In this document: positions 50,146-60,564 of the stretch, piece after piece
Layout: the number at the start of each line of letters is the position of its first letter
Position numbering within the stretch: the stretch's first letter is position 1
Origin: an uncultured Massilia sp.
Lineage (GTDB): Bacteria > Pseudomonadota > Gammaproteobacteria > Burkholderiales > Burkholderiaceae_D
NCBI RefSeq assembly: GCF_913773735.1
Contig: NZ_CAJYEB010000004.1
Location: 1-64,000, forward strand
DNA length: 64,000 bases
Direction of reading: 5' to 3'
Program-made: the position numbers and the translations under genes
Notes under the pieces: generated by a model
What the model saw: the letters and a program-made list of their open reading frames with translations, nothing else
The model's database searches: none
Told to the model about the DNA's origin: nothing

Positions 50146-52129
50146 CATCGTCGCACGCGTCGCCGAACGCCTGTGGCGCGCCGCGCTGCTGCGCCGCGCG
50201 GGCATGTGGACGGCCGGCGCGCTGCCCTGGCTGGCGCTGCGCTCCGGTCCCGGCCTGCTGGCCTGGACGGCGTTCTGCGCCTGGGACGGCCTGCGCCTGC
50301 AGCGCCGGGTGGCGCAAGGCTGGACCGGCTGGCTCGACGCCGCCGTGCCCGAGATGGAGGACAGCGCGCCCCTGCTGGTGCAGGCCACGACGCCGCTGGC
50401 GCAACTGCAGCGCCAGCGCCTGCTGGGGCGCGTCGACGCCGTGCTGGAACCGCGCCGCCTGCGCGCCATCGTCGCGGCCCGCGTGCCCTTCGGCCTGCCG
50501 TGGCTGGCCGGCAGCCTGGCGCTGGCGGGCCTGGCCTGGAGCGCGGCGGCCTGGCAGCATCCCGTGGCTGCGCCGGCGACGGCGGCATCCGGCAAGGCGG
50601 GCGCGGCGCCGGTGGCCCCGGCCGGCTTGCGCGTAAGGCTGGCGCCGCCGCGCTATACCGGCATCGCGCCCTCCGTGCAGGCGCCGCGCGACCTGCAGGC
50701 GCCGCAGCAGACCGTGGTCGAGTGGTGCCTGGACGACCCGGCGGCCGCGCCCGAGACGATCGAGCTGAGCGACGGCACGCGCCTGCAGGCCGGCCGCGCC
50801 TGCGCGCGCTGGAGCGCCGTCGAATCGGTGTTCTGGCGCTGGCGCGGCGCGCGCTACACGCTGAAGGTGGTGCCCGACCTGCCGCCGGACATCGTGGTGA
50901 CGCAGCCCAACGAGATGGTCAAGGACCTGGCGCGCGATGCCGGGAGCGCGGCCATCGCCGTGAGCGTGAGCGACGACTACCGCATCGTGCAGGCGACCAT
51001 GCACCTGACGCTGGCGCGCGGCAGCGGCGAGAACATCCGCTTCAGCGACCGCGAGCTGCCGCTGCCGGCCTCGAGCGACCCGCGCCGGCGCGCTTGGCGC
51101 CGCACATGGGCGCTGGCCGATCTCGGCATGGCGCCGGGCGATGAGCTGTATGTCTTTGTCCGCGCCGCCGACAACGCGACGCCGCCGCACACGGTGCAGT
51201 CGCCGACCTACACGCTGCGCCTGCCGGCGCCGCCGTCCGAGCAGGACGAGGACACGGCGGCGCTGCCGGTGCTGGTCAAGCCGGAAAGCCTGCGCAGCCA
51301 GCGCCAGGTGATCATCGATACCGAACAACTGGTGGCTGACATGCGCAACAGGAAGATGGACCAGGCCGCGGTGCGCGAGCGCAGCGAGGCGATCGCCTCC
51401 GACCAGGCCGCGCTGCGGCGCCGCTACGGCCAGTTCCTGGGAGAAGAGTCGACGCTGTTCGGCGCGCAAGACCATGACGACCACGACGACCATGGAAGCG
51501 AGGACGGGCACGGCAAGCAGGACGTGCTGCACGCCTTCGGCCACGCCCACGACCAGGCCGAGAACGCCACGCTGTTCGACGATGCGACCAAGGTCCTGCT
51601 GCGGCGCGCGCTGGCGGCCATGTGGGATGCCGAGAAGTCGCTGCGCGCCATCCAGCCGGGAACGGCGCTGCCGCCCGAGCACAAGGCGCTGGAAGCGATC
51701 AAGCAGTTGCAGCAGTCCGAGCGCATCTACCTGCACAAGACGGCATTTACCCCGCCCGCGATCAAGGAAGACAAGCGCATGAGCGGCGACCTGACGGATG
51801 CGGCCAGCTACCAGCGCAAGCAGGACGATGCTCCGGAGGCGGTGCCGGCGAACCTGCGCGAACTGGTGCGCGCGCTCGGCGGCGACGGTCCGCTGCCCGC
51901 GCTGTGGACGCGCACGGCGCACGACTGGGTGCGCGAGCGCATCGGCGACGACGAGCGCCGCCTGGCCGCCCAGCGCGCGATCCAGGACGTGGCCGACGGC
52001 CGGCTGGCGGCCCGTCCCGTGCTGCGCGCCTGGCTACGCGGCGCCGTGGCCGATGCGCCGGTGCTGCTGCAGGCCCTGCCTGTGGTCGAGACGCCGTTCG
52101 CGAAGGCGCTGCGCGGAGGCGGACGATGA
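50129..52129 (+). CDS. DUF4175-like membrane protein with His/Asp-rich stretch
   Basis: This 666-residue protein has two or three N-terminal membrane segments (about 20-60 and 115-140) followed by an extracytoplasmic beta-rich region with LRVRLAPPRYTGIAP and DLPPDIVVTQPNEMVKDLARDAGS, as in DUF4175-type proteins next to MoxR loci. The C-terminal half is helical. At about 447-475 it contains a dense run of His, Asp and Glu (QDHDDHDDHGSEDGHGK), likely to bind divalent metals. This is interesting next to zinc peptidases. It overlaps the genes on both sides. Confidence 0.75.
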   Translation: MSADADIVARVAERLWRAALLRRAGMWTAGALPWLALRSGPGLLAWTAFCAWDGLRLQRRVAQGWTGWLDAAVPEMEDSAPLLVQATTPLAQLQRQRLLGRVDAVLEPRRLRAIVAARVPFGLPWLAGSLALAGLAWSAAAWQHPVAAPATAASGKAGAAPVAPAGLRVRLAPPRYTGIAPSVQAPRDLQAPQQTVVEWCLDDPAAAPETIELSDGTRLQAGRACARWSAVESVFWRWRGARYTLKVVPDLPPDIVVTQPNEMVKDLARDAGSAAIAVSVSDDYRIVQATMHLTLARGSGENIRFSDRELPLPASSDPRRRAWRRTWALADLGMAPGDELYVFVRAADNATPPHTVQSPTYTLRLPAPPSEQDEDTAALPVLVKPESLRSQRQVIIDTEQLVADMRNRKMDQAAVRERSEAIASDQAALRRRYGQFLGEESTLFGAQDHDDHDDHGSEDGHGKQDVLHAFGHAHDQAENATLFDDATKVLLRRALAAMWDAEKSLRAIQPGTALPPEHKALEAIKQLQQSERIYLHKTAFTPPAIKEDKRMSGDLTDAASYQRKQDDAPEAVPANLRELVRALGGDGPLPALWTRTAHDWVRERIGDDERRLAAQRAIQDVADGRLAARPVLRAWLRGAVADAPVLLQALPVVETPFAKALRGGGR

Positions 52130-53685
52130 ACTGGCTCGCCATCGCCGCCGGCGCCATCGGCATGTCGAGCGCCGCGTTCTACCTGGCGCGCCGCCGCTGG
52201 ACGGATGCCGCGCTGGTGCTGGCGGCGGGCGCCGCGCTGGCCGGCGCCGTCGGCGCCTTCGACGGTGTCGACCTGCCGGGCGCCGCCGGCACGACACTGG
52301 ACGTGTCGACGCAGGCGCCACCGACGGCGCTGGACGGCGTGCGCACGCTGCGCCTGGACGGCGACGGCTTGCGCGGCGCGCAATGGGACGACCTGCCGGC
52401 GCGGCCGCTGGCGTGGACGGCGCCGGCGACGCCGTCCATCCGTCTCGATTTCCCGCGCACGCTGGCGCTGGGCCGCATGTTCGCCTTGAGGCTGGAACGC
52501 TCCTGGCGCGCGCCCGGCCGGCTGCAACTGCTGGCCGAGAACGGCCAGGTGCTGGCCGAGGCGAAAGGCGAGGGCGCGCTCGCCGTGCAGTGGCTGCCGC
52601 CGCTGGCGGAAAGCCTGGTGCTGCGCGCGCGCCTGTTCGACGCGGCCGGCAAGGTCGTCGACGAGGGGCCGGTGCCGTTCGTGGTGGAGGAGCCGCTGCC
52701 GCTGCGGGTGCGTGGCCGCTTCGGCGCGCCCTCGTTCGACCTGCGCGTGCTGGACGACCTGCTGGCCGCCAGCGCTGCCCTGATCGACTGGCAGGTCGCG
52801 CTGGGGCGCCAGCTGCGGCGCGCCGAGACGGCGCGCGAGGAGATCGCGCAGCCGGACCTGGAGATCGTCGACGCGGCCTGGTTCGAGCGCGCCGGCGAGC
52901 CCGCGCGCAAGGCCCTGCTGGAGCGCGTGGCGCAGGGCGCCGCGCTGCTGGTGCTGGGCGCGAACGCGGGCGACGCCGGCCCGTGGTCGCGCAGCCTGGG
53001 CCTGCATCTCGCGCCGCAGCCGGCCGGCAAGACGGTCGGCACGGTGCTGCCGATGAGCTCCGGGGCGCTGGCGCCGAACGACCGGGACGCGGGTGCATGG
53101 CGCGGCGCCGACGGCCTGTGGACGCGCGACTGGCAGCGCGGGCGCATCGGCTGGCTGGGCGTGGGCGACTGGCACCGCCACGCGATCGCCCAGCCGCGCC
53201 AGCTGGCGCTGTGGTGGCAAGGGATGCTCGACCGCCTGCGCGTGCGCCGCGAGCGCGACGTCGCCTGGCTCGACCCGCAGGACATGCCGCTGCCGCGCGA
53301 GCGCCTGGCCGTGTGCGCGCGCGGCGTGCGCCTGCCGGGACAGGTGGCGTTTCCCGGCCTGGCGCAGATGCCGGCGCTGGCCTGGCAGCGCCGGCCCGGC
53401 GACGTGGACGCCGCCTGCGTCGCGGTGTGGCCGGAGACGGCCGGCTGGCTGCGCATGCGCGCCAGCGCCGGTGCGGCGGCCAGGGAGGTCGAGGGCCGCG
53501 TCTACGTGTATGCGCCGGGCGACTGGCCGCTGTGGCAGCGCAGCGGGCGGCGCGACGCCAGCGCGCGCTACGCGGCGCGCACGCCGGCGCCGGCCGCGCC
53601 CCTGCGGCGTGCGCTGCCGGCCTGGCCGTTCGGCCTTGCGTTCGTCCTGGCCATGCTGGCGCTGTGGTGGCGCGAGCGGCGCTGA
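52126..53685 (+). CDS. Last gene of the tldD/moxR operon: membrane-anchored protein
   Basis: This 519-residue protein is anchored by an N-terminal hydrophobic segment (about 3-45) and a C-terminal one (WPFGLAFVLAMLALWW) just before the basic end. Between them is a large extracytoplasmic region with a beta-rich part and a section (GAALLVLGANAGDAGPWSRSLGL, residues near 285) that resembles the GATase-like core found in DUF4159/BatA-cluster proteins. No catalytic residues are apparent. It overlaps the DUF4175-like gene by four bases and ends 27 bases before the convergent exporter operon. Confidence 0.7.
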   Translation: MNWLAIAAGAIGMSSAAFYLARRRWTDAALVLAAGAALAGAVGAFDGVDLPGAAGTTLDVSTQAPPTALDGVRTLRLDGDGLRGAQWDDLPARPLAWTAPATPSIRLDFPRTLALGRMFALRLERSWRAPGRLQLLAENGQVLAEAKGEGALAVQWLPPLAESLVLRARLFDAAGKVVDEGPVPFVVEEPLPLRVRGRFGAPSFDLRVLDDLLAASAALIDWQVALGRQLRRAETAREEIAQPDLEIVDAAWFERAGEPARKALLERVAQGAALLVLGANAGDAGPWSRSLGLHLAPQPAGKTVGTVLPMSSGALAPNDRDAGAWRGADGLWTRDWQRGRIGWLGVGDWHRHAIAQPRQLALWWQGMLDRLRVRRERDVAWLDPQDMPLPRERLAVCARGVRLPGQVAFPGLAQMPALAWQRRPGDVDAACVAVWPETAGWLRMRASAGAAAREVEGRVYVYAPGDWPLWQRSGRRDASARYAARTPAPAAPLRRALPAWPFGLAFVLAMLALWWRERR

Positions 53686-53694
53686 GCGCTTCCT

Positions 53695-53708
53695 GGCCGA
53701 ATTCGGCC
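53695..53708. terminator. Palindrome at the meeting point of two operons
   Basis: GGCCGAATTCGGCC is a perfect 14-base palindrome in the 27-base gap between the ends of the two convergent operons. It could form a five-base stem with an AATT loop on either strand. There is no T run, so classical Rho-independent termination is doubtful. Confidence 0.35.
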
Positions 53709-53712
53709 CGCG

Positions 53713-54483
53713 TCAGCCGGCGTGGTCGCGCATCCACTCCTTCAGGCCGTTGACCCAGTCCTTGGCCGGCAGGTTGTAGCGCCGCTTGATCTCGCCGGCG
53801 CGCTCGTACAGCGCCGAGAAATCGATCCGGGGCGCCTCCTTGAAGGCGATGACGACAATGTTGGCGTCGTGGACCTCGGGCAGCCAGACGACGGCGTCGA
53901 ACGCGCCTTCCATCGCCAGGAAGTTCTTGTCGTAGCTGGAAAAGTCGCCGAACACATTGGCCGTCATGATGCCGTCCGGGCCCAGGCAGTCGGCGCAGGC
54001 CCGGTAGAACTCGGGCGTGTCGAGCACCGGGCCGCGCGCCTCCTCGTCGTACAGGTCGACCTGCAGCACGTCGACGGCGCCGTGGTTGGCCGGGTCCATG
54101 ACGAAGTCCAGCGCATCCATCTCGCGCACGTCCAGCCGCGCGTCGTTGGGCGGCAGGCCGAAGTACGCATGGCAGATCGCGATCACGTTCGGATTCAGCT
54201 CGGCGGCGGCGACGCGCGCCTCGGGAAAGCGCTGGTAGCAGAACTTGGTCAGCGCCGCGCTGCCCAGCCCCAGCTGCACGATGCGGCGCACGTCGCGCCG
54301 GAACAGCAGCCACGCCATCATCATCTGCACGTATTCGAGCTCGATCGCATCCGGCCGCGCCAGGCGCATCGCGCCCTGTTCCCACGAGGTGCCCAGGTGC
54401 AGCGAACGCACGCCCTCGAATTCGGTGATGGTGGCCGGCGGATGGCCGGGGCGGGAAAAGCGGGGATCGTGGCGGGCGGACAT
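53713..54483 (-). CDS. Spermidine-synthase-like (SpeE fold) methyltransferase/aminopropyltransferase
   Basis: This protein of 256 residues has the polyamine-synthase-like Rossmann fold: IVQLGLGSAALTKFCYQRFP (nucleotide loop), AAAELNPNVIAICHAYFGLP and VDVLQVDLYDEEARGP. Such folds transfer aminopropyl groups or bind S-adenosylmethionine-type cofactors. The short form is common in Burkholderiales as a spermidine-synthase-like protein. The start is uncertain between the ATG at 54483 and a GTG at 54504. It lies downstream of the kinase gene on the same strand and seems to be the last gene of the exporter operon. Confidence 0.8.
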   Translation of the reverse strand: MSARHDPRFSRPGHPPATITEFEGVRSLHLGTSWEQGAMRLARPDAIELEYVQMMMAWLLFRRDVRRIVQLGLGSAALTKFCYQRFPEARVAAAELNPNVIAICHAYFGLPPNDARLDVREMDALDFVMDPANHGAVDVLQVDLYDEEARGPVLDTPEFYRACADCLGPDGIMTANVFGDFSSYDKNFLAMEGAFDAVVWLPEVHDANIVVIAFKEAPRIDFSALYERAGEIKRRYNLPAKDWVNGLKEWMRDHAG

Positions 54484-54530
54484 GGCGGAAGGCGAAGGGG
54501 ACACCGCCCCATCTTACCAAACCCGGATCG

Positions 54531-55889
54531 TCAGGCGGGCAGGATCAGCGTCACCGCCAGGCCGCCGCCCTCGCGGTTGGCCAGCGTGATGCGGCCGCCG
54601 TGCGCTTCGGCGATCTCGCGCGCCAGCGCCAGGCCCAGGCCGGTGCCGCTGCGCTTGGTGGAGTAGAAGGGGACCAGGGCGTTGGTGAGCACGGCGTCGT
54701 TCATGCCGCTGCCGCGGTCCAGCACCTCGATGCGCACGGCGTCCTGCACGCGCCGCACCAGCAGCGCGACGTCTTCAGGACGCGAGCCGGATTCGTGGGC
54801 ATTCTTCAGTAGGTTGAGCAGGGCCTGCTCCATCTGGGCGGCGTCGATGCGCGCCGGCTCCTCGGGCAGGCCGTCGGCCAGCGCGAACGGCACCTGCGCG
54901 ACCAGGCGCGCGACGAAGTCCGCCCAGGCCACCGGTTCCAGGCGCGGTGCCGGCAGCTTGGCGAAGCGCGCGTAGCCGAGGATGAAGCTTTCCAGGTGGC
55001 GCGTGCGCTCGCCGATGGTCTGCAGGATCTGCGGCAGGCGCTCGACCTGGCCACGCCGCACCAGCTCCGCGCCCGAATGCGCCAGCGAGGCCAGCGGCGC
55101 CAGCGAGTTGTTCAATTCGTGGCTGATCACGCGGATCACCTTCTTCCAGGTCTGCACTTCCTGGCGCCGCAGCTCGGCGGTGAGCTGGCGCAGCAGCAGC
55201 AGTTCGTGGCGCCGGCCGTTCAGGCTGAAGTGGCGCCGCGCCAGGTGATAGACCTCCTCCTCCTCGCCGGCGCCGGCCGTGAACAGGCCGTCGCCGCCGC
55301 GCTCGAGCGCCTCCACGAGGGCCGGCGTCGCCTGCGCCAGCACCTCGCCCAGCGCATGGCCCTCGAGCTTGCGCCCGCCCGACAGCAGCTGGCGCGCGGC
55401 CAGGTTGGCGTAGACGATGGCGCGGCCGGCCGGCGCATGGGCGCTCGGCGCGTCCGCCACCAGCAGCATGGCCACCGGCGTGTTCTGCACCATGGTGTCG
55501 AGCAGCAGCTCGCGCTGGACCAGGCCCAGGCGCTGTTCGCGCAGCACTTCGCCGAGCGTGTTGTGGGCCCGCACCAGGTCGGCCAGTTCGTCGTTGTGCT
55601 CCCAGTGCAGGCTGAAGGAAAAGTCGCCGTCGCGGTAGCTCGTCACCGTGCCCTCCAGGGCGCGGAACAGCGACAGGATCGGCTGGATCTGGCTGCGGAT
55701 GGTGATGACGGCGATCGGCACCACGCACAGCAGGCAGATCGCCAGCACCGCCAGCGGCCGGCCCGGCATCAGGTGGTCGAGGCCGAGCGCGATCAGGATG
55801 CCGACGGCCAGCAGCGTGCCGACCAGCGCCGACCAGCGCGTGACCAGCGAGAAGCGGCGCCGGCGCGGCGCGGCCCGGACATGGTCCAT
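54531..55889 (-). CDS. NtrY-like membrane sensor histidine kinase
   Basis: This 452-residue inner-membrane kinase has two transmembrane segments (about 19-40 and 46-66) with almost no periplasmic loop, a HAMP-like region, a PAS domain (about 125-215), a HisKA domain with His257 in VISHELNNSLAPL and an HATPase domain with NLLKNAHES, DRGSGMN and GTGLGLALARE. HELNNSLAPL is typical of kinases paired with sigma-54 activators. The short sensor loop suggests it senses something within the membrane or a partner such as the exporter. Its ATG lies five bases after the stop of the activator gene. Confidence 0.9.
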   Translation of the reverse strand: MDHVRAAPRRRRFSLVTRWSALVGTLLAVGILIALGLDHLMPGRPLAVLAICLLCVVPIAVITIRSQIQPILSLFRALEGTVTSYRDGDFSFSLHWEHNDELADLVRAHNTLGEVLREQRLGLVQRELLLDTMVQNTPVAMLLVADAPSAHAPAGRAIVYANLAARQLLSGGRKLEGHALGEVLAQATPALVEALERGGDGLFTAGAGEEEEVYHLARRHFSLNGRRHELLLLRQLTAELRRQEVQTWKKVIRVISHELNNSLAPLASLAHSGAELVRRGQVERLPQILQTIGERTRHLESFILGYARFAKLPAPRLEPVAWADFVARLVAQVPFALADGLPEEPARIDAAQMEQALLNLLKNAHESGSRPEDVALLVRRVQDAVRIEVLDRGSGMNDAVLTNALVPFYSTKRSGTGLGLALAREIAEAHGGRITLANREGGGLAVTLILPA

Positions 55890-55894
55890 GGCGT

Positions 55895-57229
<1,335 letters not shown>

Positions 57230-57260
57230 GGGTGCCAGCATATCACTGTTGCACGGCCGG

Positions 57261-58493
57261 TCATACGCTGCGGGTGGCCGTGGCCGGCGAGATGCTGGCC
57301 GCGCGCCACGCCGGGCCGTAGGCGGCGAGCACGCCCAGCACCCAGAACACCGCCGCCCCGGCCAGCAGGTAGCCGGCCGGCAGGCGCGCCAGCTCCAGCT
57401 GGCTGACCAGCAGGTGGTTCAGCGCCAGCCCGAGCACGACGCCGCCGAACACGCCGGCGCTGGTGATCATGAAGTTCTCGGTGATGAAATGGCGCAGGAT
57501 GTCGACCTTGCGCGCCCCCAGGGCGCGGCGCACGCCGATCTGCTTGCGCCGCTGCGTGACCCACAGGCTGGCCATGCCGACGATGCCGGAGCAGGTGATC
57601 AGGAGGAGCAGGACGCTGACCGTGACCAGCATCCATTGCAGGGCGACGTCGTTGCGGTAGCGGCGCTGGCGGTCTCCATCGACGGTGCTCTGGTTCATGA
57701 TCAGCGGCAGGGCCGAGGACTTGCGCAGCGCGGCTTCCGCTTCCTTCATGACGCGGTCGCGCTGGCCCGCTTCGGCGCGCACCGCGAACAGCGCGCCGCT
57801 GTCCCCGTAGCTGCGATGCGGGACGATGACGGTCTGCAGGCCACGCTCGGACGTTTCGCCATGGGCGCTCATCAGGCGTTCGACGACGCCGACCACGCGC
57901 GATCCGCTCGCGCCCGGCCCATCGCCCATGTACAGGGTCTTGCCAACCGCCGATTCGCCGGGCCACAGCCGTTCGGCCAGCGGCTTGCTGATGATGACGA
58001 CTTGGGCTGGGACGTTCTCGACATTGTCGTTCACGTCGACGAATTCCGATGACAGGAAGTCGCGGCCGTCGACCACGCGCAAGCCGAAGGTCTTGACCAG
58101 CGAATCGCCCGACTGGTAGATCGAGGCCTCGGCGCTCGACTTCTCCTGGCTCGGATTGAGGAACACACTGGAGATCCAGCCACTTTGCGACAGCGGCATC
58201 TGGCTGACCTGGGCGACCGCGGCGACGCCGCCGACGGCGCGCAACAGGTCGGCCTGGCGCTTGATGTCGGCCAGTCGCTTCTCGGGCGTCTCGGCGCCGA
58301 GCGGCCGCACCGTGAAATAGAAGGTCGCGCTCTCGTCCGACAGCCCGGACGGGCGCGACACCACGTCGCGCCGCTCTTCGACGATATGGGCGGTATTGGC
58401 CAGGATGGCCAGGCTGATGGCGACCTGCAGGGCCACCAGGATAGGGCCGGTCTTGTTGCGCAACAGCGCGGACAGGATGGGACGGATTTCCAT
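57261..58493 (-). CDS. MacB-like ABC transporter permease (second)
   Basis: This 410-residue permease has the MacB plan: one N-terminal membrane segment (ILVALQVAISLAILANT), a large periplasmic domain (about 50-275) and three C-terminal segments (about 285-310, 335-360 and 375-400). The family motif is RRKQIGVRRALGARKVDILRHF. MacB-type transporters do not carry substrate through the membrane. They use ATP to drive periplasmic extrusion through a MacA-type adaptor and an outer-membrane channel. It lacks its own ATPase domain, which is encoded separately at 59827. It lies 12 bases after the other permease gene, so the two probably form a heterodimer. Confidence 0.9.
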   Translation of the reverse strand: MEIRPILSALLRNKTGPILVALQVAISLAILANTAHIVEERRDVVSRPSGLSDESATFYFTVRPLGAETPEKRLADIKRQADLLRAVGGVAAVAQVSQMPLSQSGWISSVFLNPSQEKSSAEASIYQSGDSLVKTFGLRVVDGRDFLSSEFVDVNDNVENVPAQVVIISKPLAERLWPGESAVGKTLYMGDGPGASGSRVVGVVERLMSAHGETSERGLQTVIVPHRSYGDSGALFAVRAEAGQRDRVMKEAEAALRKSSALPLIMNQSTVDGDRQRRYRNDVALQWMLVTVSVLLLLITCSGIVGMASLWVTQRRKQIGVRRALGARKVDILRHFITENFMITSAGVFGGVVLGLALNHLLVSQLELARLPAGYLLAGAAVFWVLGVLAAYGPAWRAASISPATATRSV

Positions 58494-58505
58494 GACGGGT
58501 TCTCC

Positions 58506-59816
58506 TTACTGCGATTTGAGCTGGATGGCGGGCGTCACCTGGCAGGCACGCCAGGTCGGCAGCAGACCGGCGAGGATCGAGGCGCCGACCGACAGCACGA
58601 AGGTCAGGGCCAGCATCGGCAGGTCCATGGTGGCGACGGCCGCCATCTGCTTGTTGCTCATGCCGATCAGCGCCAGCGCGCCGAAGGCCAGCAGCAGCCC
58701 GAGGGTGCCGCCGACCAGGCCGACGACGCCGGTCTCGATCAGGAACTGGCGGAAGATTTCCTTGCGCGAGGCGCCGAGCGCGCGGCGCACGCCGATCTCG
58801 GAGGCCCGTGCGGAGAACTTGGCGAGCAGCAGGCCGACCGTATTCACGAGGCACAGCAGCAGGAAGCCGAACGCCAGCCAGGCCTGCAGCTTGCTGTCCT
58901 TGGCGACCACCTTGCCGTACTCCAGCCATTCGCCCACGTTGTACAGCATGTTCGGCGCATGGCGCTTCATGCGCCCCAGCTTGCGCTGCTCGGCCGCATA
59001 GTTGTCCAGCCAGGTTTGCAGGTCGCGCCGCTCGCCACTCGATGCCAGCTCGAACCAGGCGGTGATCCAGGTGCATTCGGAGGCCAGGGTGGCCGCGAAA
59101 CCGGGGCCGACGTTCTCGCTGCAGTTGATGCCTCCGTTCAGCCCGGTTTCATGGCGGATCGCGTTGGACAGCGGAATGAAGAATTCCTCGCTGTTGCCGA
59201 AGCGCGGACCGCCGGCCAGCTGGTAGAAGCGCGGCAGCGGCTGCCACGTGTCGATCACGCCGGCCACCGTATAGGGAAAGCCCTGCATCATGAGGCGCTG
59301 GCCGACGGGATTCGCTTCGCCGAACAGCTTTTCCGCCAGCTTGCGGCCGAGGACGACGACGTCGGCGCCCCGCGCCTCGTCGCCTTCGCTCCAGGCCTGG
59401 CCGCGCAGGAAAGGCACGTCGAACATCGCAAAGAAGTCGCGCGTGGGCGCCAGGCCGGCGGCGGTAAACGGCTGCATGTCGCGGCGCGCCGGCTCGACCG
59501 GCAGGGCGACGCCGTACAGGGCGGTGCGGCGCACGCCCTGGCCGCTCTTGACGAAGTTCATTGCATCCTGGTAGCTGATCTGCTGGTCCTGGTTCGGCTC
59601 GGACGGCGAATAGCCCTCGGCCGGCTTGCCATCGACGATCGGCACGAACAGCCGGTCGCTTTTCTGCGGGATCGGATCGTTCGACATCATGTGCAGGATC
59701 GTCAGCGTGGAGACGCTGGCGGCCACGCCGACCGCCAGCGTCAGCACCATCAGGGTCGTCAGGAACGGGTTGCGCCGCAGGCTGCGCACGCCGAGCTTGA
59801 AGTAGTAGGCGAACAT
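58506..59816 (-). CDS. MacB-like ABC transporter permease (first)
   Basis: This 436-residue permease has an N-terminal membrane segment (FLTTLMVLTLAVGVAASVS), a periplasmic domain of about 260 residues and three C-terminal segments starting near LAFGFLLLCLVNTVGLLLA. The conserved cytoplasmic motif is EIGVRRALGASRKEIFRQFL. It is a distant paralogue of the permease at 57261; their periplasmic domains differ clearly. It starts 10 bases after the ATPase gene. No outer-membrane factor gene is in the operon, so a shared TolC-type channel would be needed if the pathway spans the envelope. Confidence 0.9.
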   Translation of the reverse strand: MFAYYFKLGVRSLRRNPFLTTLMVLTLAVGVAASVSTLTILHMMSNDPIPQKSDRLFVPIVDGKPAEGYSPSEPNQDQQISYQDAMNFVKSGQGVRRTALYGVALPVEPARRDMQPFTAAGLAPTRDFFAMFDVPFLRGQAWSEGDEARGADVVVLGRKLAEKLFGEANPVGQRLMMQGFPYTVAGVIDTWQPLPRFYQLAGGPRFGNSEEFFIPLSNAIRHETGLNGGINCSENVGPGFAATLASECTWITAWFELASSGERRDLQTWLDNYAAEQRKLGRMKRHAPNMLYNVGEWLEYGKVVAKDSKLQAWLAFGFLLLCLVNTVGLLLAKFSARASEIGVRRALGASRKEIFRQFLIETGVVGLVGGTLGLLLAFGALALIGMSNKQMAAVATMDLPMLALTFVLSVGASILAGLLPTWRACQVTPAIQLKSQ

Positions 59817-59826
59817 GGCGCTTCCC

Positions 59827-60534
59827 TCAGGCGGTGGCGTGGGCGTCGACCAGGGTCGGGCCCTTGCGCACCAGGTCCGACACCTGGCCGTCGATGATGT
59901 GCACGTTGCGGTGGGTGCGCACGGCCAGTTCCGGGTCGTGCGTGACCATCAGGATCGTGGTGCCGGCCGCGTTGATCTCTTCCAGCAGCTCCATCACGCC
60001 GCGCGCCATCTGGGTGTCCAGGTTGCCGGTCGGTTCGTCGGCCAGCAGCAGCTTGGGCGAGCCGGCCAGCGCCCGCGCGATCGCCACGCGTTGCTGCTGG
60101 CCGCCGGACAGCTCGGCCGGGTAATGCTTCATGCGCGAGGCGAGGCCGACCTTGGCCAGCGCCTCCTCGATGCGCTTCTTGCGCTCGGCCCCGTTGAAGC
60201 CGCGGTAGCGCAGCGGGACGTCGACGTTGTCGAACAGGTTCAGGTCGGGGATCAGGTTGAAGCCCTGGAAGATGAAGCCGAGCTTCTCGTTGCGCAGGCG
60301 CGAGCGGGCGTTGTCGTCCAGTCCCTTGACGTTGACGCCGTCGAGGACGTATTCGCCCGAGGTGAATTCCTCGAGCAGGCCGGCGATGTTCAGGAAGCTG
60401 GTCTTGCCGGAGCCGGACGGACCGGTGACGGTGACGAATTCGCCTTCGCGGACGTCGATCTCGAAGCCGCGCAGGGCGTGCGTCTCGATCATGTGGGTGC
60501 GGTATACCTTGGAGAGGTTGGTCATGCGCAGCAT
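59827..60534 (-). CDS. ABC exporter ATP-binding protein (LolD/MacB type)
   Basis: This 235-residue ATPase has Walker A GPSGSGKTS, the Q-loop in FIFQGFNLIPDLNLFDNV, the signature LSGGQQQRVAIARAL, Walker B LLLADEPTGNLD and the switch histidine in VTHDPE. The length and the NLIPDLN segment place it with the LolD/MacB ATPases that energise MacB-type permeases. It is encoded 30 bases downstream of the adaptor gene and just before both permeases. Confidence 0.95.
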   Translation of the reverse strand: MLRMTNLSKVYRTHMIETHALRGFEIDVREGEFVTVTGPSGSGKTSFLNIAGLLEEFTSGEYVLDGVNVKGLDDNARSRLRNEKLGFIFQGFNLIPDLNLFDNVDVPLRYRGFNGAERKKRIEEALAKVGLASRMKHYPAELSGGQQQRVAIARALAGSPKLLLADEPTGNLDTQMARGVMELLEEINAAGTTILMVTHDPELAVRTHRNVHIIDGQVSDLVRKGPTLVDAHATA

Positions 60535-60564
60535 GGCAGTGTCCTTTCGGGGTCAGTGTTCGGT

